Source: JAXMCI01 sp046349435
Lineage (GTDB): Bacteria; Pseudomonadota; Alphaproteobacteria; Dongiales; Dongiaceae
Assembly (NCBI GenBank): GCA_046349435.1
Contig: JAXMCI010000051.1
Location: 1-42,335, forward strand
Direction: 5' to 3'
Length of the DNA: 42,335 nucleotides
Under the pieces are notes generated by a model, which was not told where the DNA came from, ran no database searches, and saw only the letters and a program-made list of their open reading frames with translations. Position 1 is the stretch's first letter. Each line of letters starts with the position of its first letter. Of the stretch, positions 31,995-39,998 are shown one piece after another. The position numbers and the translations under genes were made by a program.

Positions 31995-32981
31995 ATGAGG
32001 AAGCTGCTGGCCGCGTCGCTCGGCCTCGTGCTCGGCGGTCTGGTGCTGGCCGCACCCGCCGCCGGCCCGGCCGCCGCGGCGGAGAAGTACACGATCGCGC
32101 TGATCCCCGGCCTCACCACCGACGCCTTCTACATCACCATGCGCAAGGGAGCGCAGGACGCCGCCAACGCGCTGGGCGTCGAGCTGGTGTTCCAGGGCGC
32201 GCCGGACTTCAATCCGGTGACCCAGGTGCCGGTGCTGGACGCCATCATCGCGCGCAAGCCGAGCGCCATCCTGATCGCGCCGACCGACAAGACGCAGCTG
32301 ATCGAGCCGCTGCGCAAGGCGGCCAATGCCGGCATCCCGGTGATCACCGTCGACACCTTCATCGACGACGGCAAGTACCAGGATGGCAGCGGCCAGGGCG
32401 ACTTCCCGCTCTCCTACGTCGCGTCGGACAACGTGCTCGGCGGCCGCATCGCCGCCCGCGCGCTCGCCGCCTCGATCGGCGACAAGGGCAGCGTCTACGT
32501 CTCCAACGTCAAGCCTGGCATCTCGACCACCGACCAGCGCGAGGAGGGCTTCAAGGAGGAGCTCAAGAACCATCCGAACATCAAGGTGCTGGAGACCCAG
32601 TTCAACGACGACGACGCCAACAAGGCGGCCTCGCAGTTCCAGGGCGTGCTGGCGCGCAACCCGGATCTCGCCGGCGTCTTCGGCGCCAACCTGTTCTCGG
32701 CGCTGGGCGCCGCCAACGGCGTCAAGCAGGCGGGCAAGAGCGGCAAGATCAAGGTCGTCGCCTTCGACGCGCCGACCTCGATCGTCGGCAACATCAAGGA
32801 GGGGCTGGTCGACCTCGCCATCGCCCAGCACCCGGCGGAGATCGGCTATTTCGGCGTGATGGCGGCCTATGCCCACCTCACCGGCCACTCGATCCCGATC
32901 GCCATCGGCACCGGCTTCACGGTGATCGACAAGAGCAACGTCGACAAGCCCGAGGTCGCCAAGTTCATCTACTCGGATTGA
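31995..32981 (+). CDS. ribose/fructose-family substrate-binding protein 3
   Basis: 328 aa with a GGAGGGG site and a Sec signal peptide (KLLAASLGLVLGGLVLAAPA, cleavage near AAAA-EKY). The mature protein is a type I periplasmic binding protein: IALIPGLTTDAFYITMRKGAQ, KPSAILIAPTDKTQLIEPL, PVITVDTFIDDG, and FDAPTSIVGNIKEGLVDLAIAQHP. Operon layout (binding protein, one permease, single-domain ATPase) matches FrcBCA of rhizobia, known for fructose, mannose and ribose. That identity is from the layout, not proof of ligand. The stop is followed by repeat copy B. Confidence 0.92.
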   Translation: MRKLLAASLGLVLGGLVLAAPAAGPAAAAEKYTIALIPGLTTDAFYITMRKGAQDAANALGVELVFQGAPDFNPVTQVPVLDAIIARKPSAILIAPTDKTQLIEPLRKAANAGIPVITVDTFIDDGKYQDGSGQGDFPLSYVASDNVLGGRIAARALAASIGDKGSVYVSNVKPGISTTDQREEGFKEELKNHPNIKVLETQFNDDDANKAASQFQGVLARNPDLAGVFGANLFSALGAANGVKQAGKSGKIKVVAFDAPTSIVGNIKEGLVDLAIAQHPAEIGYFGVMAAYAHLTGHSIPIAIGTGFTVIDKSNVDKPEVAKFIYSD

Positions 32982-33033
32982 TGACAGCCGGGGCGACCGT
33001 GGTGGCCGGCGGGACGAGGGCGGCGCCGCAGCG

Positions 33034-33135
33034 CCCCCTCTCCCGCTTGCGGGAGAGGGTCGGGGTGAGGGCGGTGCCGGTGGCACGACCCTCACCCTCC
33101 CGCCCTCTCCCACCTCGTGGGCGAGGGCGGAGGGC
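33034..33135. repeat. intergenic palindromic repeat, copy B
   Basis: About 100 nt between binding protein 3 and its permease. The left arm CCCTCTCCCGCTTGCGGGAG, continuing AGGGTCGGGGTGAGGGCG, faces a right arm CGACCCTCACCCTCCCGCCC, continuing TCTCCCACCTCGTGGGCGAG. The outer GGCGGAGGG forms the ribosome site of the permease. Sequence and architecture resemble copy A (23121-23216), including the TTGC turn in the left arm. Confidence 0.72.
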
Positions 33136-33137
33136 GC

Positions 33138-34152
33138 GTGACCGCGATCACTGAGGCCGCGCCGAGGCGGCGCAGCTGGCTCGGCTGGATCGCGGCGGCG
33201 CGCGCCTGGCTGTTCCTCATCCTGCTGCTCGTCTTCTTCGAGGTCTGGGCCGAGGCCGCCTACGACACCTCGTTCCTGCTCAACCTCTACAACCTGCAGA
33301 GCATCGCCGTCTTCGCGGTGGCGCCGCTGCTGCTGGCGCTCGGCCAGACCCTGGTCATCATCTCCGGCGGCATCGACCTCTCGGTCGGCTTCGTCATGGG
33401 GCTGGCCGCGGTGGTGACGGCGCATGTCGTCAACGCCGTCTCGCCGCAGGCCGGGCCGGTCGCCGGCCTGCTCGCCGGCGCGCTGGCGGCGTTCGTCGTG
33501 GCGGCCATTCCCGGCCTGATCAACGGCGTGCTGATCGCCCGGCTCAAGGTGCCGCCCTTCATCGGCACGCTCGGCATGTACGGCGTGGCGCGCGGCACCG
33601 GCTTCCTGGTCGCCGGCGGCACCACCGTGCCGGTCAACAACGCGCCGCTCGCCGCGATCGGCAACGGCACGGTGTGGATCTTCCCGGTGCCGGTGCTGAT
33701 CACCATCCTGATCGTCGCCTTCATGCACTACCTGCTGTCGCAGACCCGCTTCGGCGAGCATGTCTACGCGATCGGGGGCAACCGCCAGGCGGCGCGGCGG
33801 GCCGGCATCCAGGTCGACCGCAACACGCTGGCGCTCTACGTCATCGCGGCGCTCTCGGCGGCGGCCGCGGGCTTCCTCTACACCGCCCGCTTCACCGCCG
33901 GGGCGGCGCAGGCGGGCGAGCCGCTGCTGCTCGACTCGATCGCCGCGGTGGTGATCGGCGGCGCCAGCCTGTTCGGCGGCTCGGGCACCGTCATCGGCAC
34001 GGTGATCGGGGCGCTGATCATCGCCGTCATCCAGTTCGGGCTGGTCTTCATCAATGTCGAGCCGTTCTGGCAGTTCGTCGCGGTCGGCGTGGTCATCGTC
34101 ATCTCGGTGATGGTCGACCAGAGCCAGCGCGGCCTGACCGAGGGCAGGCGCG

Positions 34153-34160
<8 letters not shown>
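33138..34160 (+). CDS. FrcC-like ABC permease 3
   Basis: 340 aa from GTG 33138, 4 nt after the CGGAGGG that ends repeat copy B; an in-frame ATG at 33117 lies inside the repeat and is less likely. About ten hydrophobic segments with LALGQTLVIISGGIDLSVGF, FGEHVYAIGGNRQAARRAGI and VVIGGASLFGGSGTVIGTV. A single permease gene implies a homodimeric channel, unlike transporters 1 and 2. The stop overlaps the ATPase start by 8 nt. Confidence 0.93.
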
Positions 34161-34899
<739 letters not shown>

Positions 34900-34905
34900 G
34901 GCCGC

Positions 34906-35379
34906 CTACTGCGCCGCCGCGATCGGCCCGCGGATCTCGCCCGCCGGGTGGGCGGCGGTGCGGACCTCGGCCGCCCAGCGCCCGGCCAGCAGGTCGGCGC
35001 GCCGGGCGTCGTCGATCCTGACGGCGCCGCGCACGGTGCCCTCGGCCGGCGGGCTGGCGAGGTCGACCACCGGCTCGGGGCCGTCATAGAGCCGGATGCC
35101 GGTCGGCGGCCCGGACAGCCCGGCGAGGCGCAGCTCCCAATTGAGCACCCCGCCCGCGCCCAGCGTCGCCAGCAGGGTTCCCTTGCCGGCGCTGTCGGTC
35201 GGCGGCGCGGCGCCGGCACCGGTCAGGCTGGCACCGAGCGTCACGGTGTCGCCGGCCGGCGGCGGGCCGCTGTCCTGGCCGGTGGCCTGGGCGGCGCCCT
35301 GGCCGCCGCCCTGGCTGCCGCCGGCGCAGCCGGCCAGCAGGACGAGGCCGGCCAGCAAGGCGGCTCTCGGAAGCCTCAT
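34906..35379 (-). CDS. CHRD-domain lipoprotein
   Basis: 157 aa. A lipoprotein signal with lipobox LAGC (LLAGLVLLAGCAGGSQG), a Gly/Gln-rich spacer, then a CHRD domain (from about VTLGASLTGAGAAPPTDSAG through GKGTLLATLGAGGVLNWELR to RTAAHPAGEIRGPI). CHRD domains occur in chordin and in bacterial exported proteins; a molecular role is not established. The start at 35379 has an AGGAG nearby and begins at the signal peptide; an upstream ATG at 35397 is less likely. It is membrane-anchored and faces the periplasm or outer surface. Confidence 0.85.
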   Translation of the reverse strand: MRLPRAALLAGLVLLAGCAGGSQGGGQGAAQATGQDSGPPPAGDTVTLGASLTGAGAAPPTDSAGKGTLLATLGAGGVLNWELRLAGLSGPPTGIRLYDGPEPVVDLASPPAEGTVRGAVRIDDARRADLLAGRWAAEVRTAAHPAGEIRGPIAAAQ

Positions 35380-35489
35380 GGGACAATCTCCTCGCATCCG
35401 TTGGCGCGGTCCGCGGCAACCCGGGCCCGCGCTGTTAAGCGGTCAAGCCAAGCCTTCGCTCCCTTGAGATGGGGCCGCGCCCGGCCGCA

Positions 35490-35499
35490 GGCAATTGCC
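35490..35499. promoter_or_regulatory. palindrome in the divergent lipoprotein/mdtA control region
   Basis: GGCAATTGCC, a perfect 10-bp palindrome in a 177-nt gap that must hold both promoters. It may be an operator half of unknown type; no clear -35/-10 pair was found nearby. Confidence 0.25.
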
Positions 35500-35556
35500 C
35501 GCTGAGCCGTTGAATGGGTTCGTGTGGGACCGGCGTCGACGCGCGTCTGAAGGCGG

Positions 35557-36891
35557 ATGAACGAGCAGATCACCGAGCGGGACAGGCGAACGGCCGCCCC
35601 GGCCCCGCCGCCGGCGGCGCCGCCGCGGCGCGCCAGCCGCGTCGCCTGGCTGTGGCTGCTGCTCGGGCTGGTCGCCGTCGCGGCGGCCGTCTGGGCGCTT
35701 CGCCCGGCGCAGCAGGCGCGTCCGCCGGGCGGCCGGTTCGCGCTGACGGCGCCGATGGTGGTGGTGCCGGACACGGCGAAGCTCGCCGACCTGCCGCTGA
35801 CGGTGAGCGCGCTCGGGACCGTCACGCCGCTCGCCACCGTCACCGTCCGCCCGCAGGTCTCCGGCCAGCTGCTGCGCCTCGCCTTCGCCGAAGGGCAGCA
35901 TGTGCAGCAGGGCGACCTGCTGGCGGAGATCGATCCGCGACCGTTCCAGGCGGTGCTCGACCAGATGCAGGGCCAGCTGATCCGCGACCAGGCGCTGCTG
36001 AAGAACGCCCAGACCGACCTGGCGCGCTACCAGCTGCTGGTGAAGCAGGATTCGATCGCCCGCCAGCAGCTCGACACCCAGGCGGCGCTGGTCGCCCAGT
36101 ACCAGGGCACGGTGCGCGCCGACCAGGGCCAGGTCGACGCCGCCAAGGTCAACCTCTCCTACACCCGCATCGTCGCGCCGATCTCCGGCCGGGTCGGGCT
36201 GCGCCAGGTCGATGCCGGCAACTACGTCCAGGTCGGCGAGGCCAGCGGCCTGGTGGTGATCACCCAGCTGCAGCCGATCACCGCGATCTTCACCGTGCCG
36301 GAGGATAACCTGCCCGACATCACGCGCCGGCTGCGTCAGGGCGCCGAGCTGCCGGTCACCGCGCTCGACCGCACCGCCAGCCGGCTGCTCGCCACCGGCC
36401 GGCTGACCACGGTCGACAACCAGATCGACCCGGCCACTGGCACGGTCAAGCTGCGCGCCGAGTTCGCCAACCCCGACGAGGCGCTGTTCCCCAACCAGTT
36501 CGTCAATGTCGAGCTGCTGGTCGACACGCTGAAGGGCGCGGTGACGGTGCCCGTCCCGGCGGTGCAGCGCGGCGCGCCCGGCACCTTCGTCTACGTCATC
36601 AAGCCGGACGGCACCGTGGCGGTGCGGCCGGTGACCACCGGGCCGTCGACGGTCGACCGGGTGGCCATCCTGAAGGGCCTGGCGGTCGGCGAGCAGGTCG
36701 TGGTCGACGGCGCCGACAAGCTGCGCGACGGGGCACAGGTGACGATCGCCGGCGCGCAGAAGCCGGCGGCGGCCGGGGCGGTCGTCGCGCCGGCCCCGCC
36801 CGCCGCCGACGGCCAGCGCCAGCGCCGCAAGCCCGCCGGCACCGCCGGGCGCCGCCGGCGGCGGCGGATGAGCGGCCCGGCGCGACGATGA
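35557..36891 (+). CDS. mdtA: RND efflux periplasmic adaptor (membrane fusion protein, MdtA-like)
   Basis: 444 aa. Cytoplasmic lead, one TM anchor (VAWLWLLLGLVAVAAAVWAL), then a biotinyl-lipoyl half-motif (VTVRPQVSGQLLRLAFAEGQ), an alpha-hairpin (DQALLKNAQTDLARYQLLVK), the second half (LSYTRIVAPISGRVGLRQVD) and a beta-barrel. It bridges the inner-membrane pumps to an outer-membrane channel. The last 30 residues are oddly basic (RQRRKPAGTAGRRRRRR). A +1 reading near 36815 instead gives a small neutral tail ending at a TGA at about 36870, so a single-base error is possible. As read, the stop overlaps the next start (ATGA). Confidence 0.9.
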   Translation: MNEQITERDRRTAAPAPPPAAPPRRASRVAWLWLLLGLVAVAAAVWALRPAQQARPPGGRFALTAPMVVVPDTAKLADLPLTVSALGTVTPLATVTVRPQVSGQLLRLAFAEGQHVQQGDLLAEIDPRPFQAVLDQMQGQLIRDQALLKNAQTDLARYQLLVKQDSIARQQLDTQAALVAQYQGTVRADQGQVDAAKVNLSYTRIVAPISGRVGLRQVDAGNYVQVGEASGLVVITQLQPITAIFTVPEDNLPDITRRLRQGAELPVTALDRTASRLLATGRLTTVDNQIDPATGTVKLRAEFANPDEALFPNQFVNVELLVDTLKGAVTVPVPAVQRGAPGTFVYVIKPDGTVAVRPVTTGPSTVDRVAILKGLAVGEQVVVDGADKLRDGAQVTIAGAQKPAAAGAVVAPAPPAADGQRQRRKPAGTAGRRRRRRMSGPARR

Positions 36892-39800
36892 ACCCGTCGC
36901 GGCTCTTCATCCTGCGGCCGGTGGCGACGACGCTGCTGATGGTCGCCATCCTGCTCGCCGGCTTCGTGGCGTTCCGCTTCCTGCCGCTCTCGGCGCTGCC
37001 CGAGGTCGACTACCCGACGATCCAGGTGCAGACCTTCTATCCCGGCGCCAGCCCGGAGGTGATGACCTCGTCGGTGACGGCGCCGCTCGAGCGGCAGTTC
37101 GGCCAGATGCCGAGCCTCAACCAGATGTCGTCGGTGAGCGCCGCCGGCGCCTCGGTGATCACCCTGCAGTTCAGCCTCGACCTCAGCCTCGACATCGCCG
37201 AGCAGGAGGTCCAGGCGGCGATCAACGCGGCCGGCAACCTGCTGCCCTCCGACCTGCCGGCGCCGCCGATCTACGCCAAGGTCAACCCCGCCGACGCGCC
37301 GATCCTGACGCTGGCCGCGACCTCGCGGACGATGGCGGTGACGGCCATCGAGGACGTCGCCGAGACGCGGCTGGCGCAGAAGATCTCGCAGCTGCCCGGC
37401 GTCGGGCTGGTCGGCCTCAGCGGCGGCCAGCGCCCGGCGGTCAGGATCCGCGCCAACCCGCGGGCGCTGGCCGCCTACGGCATCAACCTCGACGACCTCC
37501 GCACCACGGTCGCCACCGCCAACGTCAACACGCCGAAGGGCAATCTCGACGGGCCGACCCGGGCCTACACGATCAACGCCAACGACCAGCTGCACAGCGC
37601 CGAGCAGTATCGCGACATCGTCGTCGCCTATCGCAACGGCGCGCCGGTGCGGCTCCGCGACGTCGCCGAGGTGGCCGAGGCGGCGGAGAACGGCCGGCTC
37701 GGCGCCTGGGCCGGGACGGTCCCGGCCGTCATCCTCAACGTGCAGCGCCAGCCCGGCGCCAACGTCATCGCGGTGGCCGACTCGGTGAAGGCGCTGCTGC
37801 CGGCCCTGCGCGCCACCCTGCCGGCCGGCCTCGACCTCGCGGTGCTGAGCGACCGGACCACCACCATCCGGGCCTCGGTGCGCGACGTCGAGATCGAGCT
37901 CGGCCTGGCGGTGGGACTGGTCGTGCTGGTGATCTTCCTCTTCCTGCGCAACCTGCCGGCGACCTTGATCCCCAGCCTGTCGGTGCCGCTCTCCCTGGTC
38001 GGCACCTTCGTGGTGATGTACTTCGCCGGCTTCAGCCTCAACAACCTGTCGCTGATGGCGCTGACCATCGCCACCGGCTTCGTCGTCGACGACGCGATCG
38101 TGATGATCGAGAACATCGCGCGCTACGTCGAGGCGGGGGAGAACGCGCTCGCCGCCGCGCTCAAGGGCGCGCGGCAGATCGGCTTCACCATCATCTCGCT
38201 GACCGTCTCGCTGATCGCCGTGCTGATCCCGCTGCTCTTCATGGGCGAGGTGGTGGGCCGGCTGTTCCGCGAGTTCGCCGTGACGCTGGCGGTCACCGTG
38301 CTGATCTCGGCGGTGGTGTCGCTGACCCTGGTGCCGATGATGTGCGCCCGGCTGCTGCACCGGCGGGCCGAGGCGCGGGAGAGCGCGCCCGCCCGCTGGA
38401 GCCGCCAGGGGTTCGAGGCACTGGTCCGCGGCTACGACCGGGCGCTCGGCTGGGTGCTGCGGCACCAGCCGCTCACCCTGCTGGTGGCGGTCGGCACGCT
38501 GGCGCTCACCGCCTGGCTCTACGTCGTCGTGCCCAAGGGCTTCTTCCCGGTGCAGGACACCGGCCTGATCCAGGGCGTCTCGGCGGCGCCGGCGGCCACC
38601 TCCTACGCGGCGATGGCGGAGCGGCAGCAGGCGCTGGCCCGGGTGATCCTCGCCGACCCCGACGTCGACACGCTGTCGAGCACCATCGGCGTCGACGGCA
38701 CCAACCTGACGATGAGCAGCGGCCGCTTCCTGATCCAGCTGAAGCCGCGCGACCAGCGCGGCAGCAGGGCCGGCGCCGTCATCCGCCGCCTGACCCGGGC
38801 GGCGGCCGAGGTGCCGGGCGTCAGCCTCTACCTCCAGCCGGTGCAGGACCTCACCATCGACGCCACGGTCAGCCGCACCCAGTACCAGATGGTGCTGGAG
38901 GACGCCGACCCGGTCGAGCTCGCCGCCTGGACCCCCAGGATGGTCGAGCGGCTGCGCCAGCTGCCCGAGCTCGCCGACGTCACCAGCAACGCGCAGGAGC
39001 AGGGGCTCTCGGCCTATGTCGAGGTCGACCGCGACACGGCCGGCCGGCTCGGCATCACGCTCGCCACCATCGACAACGCGCTCTACGACGCCTTCGGCCA
39101 GCGCATCGTCTCGACCATCTTCACGCAATCCAACCAGTACCGGGTGATCCTCGAGGCCGATCCCGACCTGCAGGCCAGCATCGCCTCGCTGGCCTCGATC
39201 TACCTGCCCGCCGCGGGCGGCGGCCAGGTGCCGCTGACCACGGTCGCCACGGTCACCGAGCGCACCGGGCCGCTGCAGGTCAACCATCTCGGCCAGTTCC
39301 CGGCGGCGACGCTGTCCTTCAACCTGGCGCCGGGCGCCTCGCTCGGCGCGGCCGTCGACGCGATCCGCGCGGCGGCCGGCGAGATCGGGCTGCCGGCCTC
39401 GGTCGCCACCAGCTTCCAGGGCGCGGCGCTCGCCTTCGAGAGCGCGCTCGGCAACGAGCTGCTGCTGATCCTGGCGGCGATCGTCACCGTCTACATCGTG
39501 CTGGGCGTGCTCTATGAGAGCTTCATCCACCCGATCACGATCCTCTCGACCCTGCCGTCCGCCGGAATCGGCGCGCTGCTGGCGCTGCTGGTCGCAGGCA
39601 AGGAGCTCGACGTCATCGCCATCATCGGCATCGTGCTGCTGATCGGCATCGTCAAGAAGAACGCGATCATGATGATCGACTTCGCGCTCGAGGCCGAGCG
39701 CGTGGAGGGCCGCTCGCCGGAGGAGGCGATCCGCCAGGCGAGCCTGCTGCGCTTTCGCCCGATCCTGATGACCACCATGGCGGCGCTGCTCGGCGCGCTG

Positions 39801-39998
39801 CCGCTGATGCTCGGCCATGGCACCGGCTCGGAGCTGCGCCAGCCGCTCGGCATCACCATCGTCGGCGGGCTGATCGCCAGCCAGCTGCTGACCCTGTTCA
39901 CCACGCCGGTGATCTATCTGTTCTTCGACCGGCTGGCGCGCCGCGCCACGGGCCGCGGCGCCGCCGGGGCGCTGCCGGCGGGCGGCGCGGCGGAATGA
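36888..39998 (+). CDS. mdtB: RND multidrug efflux transporter subunit, MdtB-like
   Basis: 1036 aa, a full-length RND pump with 12 TM helices and two large periplasmic loops. N-terminal RLFILRPVATTLLMVAILLA, PEVDYPTIQVQTFYPGASPE, the TM4 proton-relay GFVVDDAIVMIENI with adjacent aspartates, and GIVKKNAIMMIDFALEAE. It pairs with the following paralogue as in MdtB-MdtC heterotrimers, which export bile salts, novobiocin and other amphiphiles in enterobacteria; the substrates here are unknown. Start and stop overlap both neighbours as ATGA. Confidence 0.95.
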   Translation: MNPSRLFILRPVATTLLMVAILLAGFVAFRFLPLSALPEVDYPTIQVQTFYPGASPEVMTSSVTAPLERQFGQMPSLNQMSSVSAAGASVITLQFSLDLSLDIAEQEVQAAINAAGNLLPSDLPAPPIYAKVNPADAPILTLAATSRTMAVTAIEDVAETRLAQKISQLPGVGLVGLSGGQRPAVRIRANPRALAAYGINLDDLRTTVATANVNTPKGNLDGPTRAYTINANDQLHSAEQYRDIVVAYRNGAPVRLRDVAEVAEAAENGRLGAWAGTVPAVILNVQRQPGANVIAVADSVKALLPALRATLPAGLDLAVLSDRTTTIRASVRDVEIELGLAVGLVVLVIFLFLRNLPATLIPSLSVPLSLVGTFVVMYFAGFSLNNLSLMALTIATGFVVDDAIVMIENIARYVEAGENALAAALKGARQIGFTIISLTVSLIAVLIPLLFMGEVVGRLFREFAVTLAVTVLISAVVSLTLVPMMCARLLHRRAEARESAPARWSRQGFEALVRGYDRALGWVLRHQPLTLLVAVGTLALTAWLYVVVPKGFFPVQDTGLIQGVSAAPAATSYAAMAERQQALARVILADPDVDTLSSTIGVDGTNLTMSSGRFLIQLKPRDQRGSRAGAVIRRLTRAAAEVPGVSLYLQPVQDLTIDATVSRTQYQMVLEDADPVELAAWTPRMVERLRQLPELADVTSNAQEQGLSAYVEVDRDTAGRLGITLATIDNALYDAFGQRIVSTIFTQSNQYRVILEADPDLQASIASLASIYLPAAGGGQVPLTTVATVTERTGPLQVNHLGQFPAATLSFNLAPGASLGAAVDAIRAAAGEIGLPASVATSFQGAALAFESALGNELLLILAAIVTVYIVLGVLYESFIHPITILSTLPSAGIGALLALLVAGKELDVIAIIGIVLLIGIVKKNAIMMIDFALEAERVEGRSPEEAIRQASLLRFRPILMTTMAALLGALPLMLGHGTGSELRQPLGITIVGGLIASQLLTLFTTPVIYLFFDRLARRATGRGAAGALPAGGAAE

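Noticed and set aside
36591..39818. Open frame of 1075 codons on the minus strand, antisense to mdtA/mdtB
   Set aside because: Rich in Asp, Arg, Gly, His and Gln with no hydrophobic core or motif. It is the mirror of a highly GC-biased real gene whose frame has clear RND motifs.
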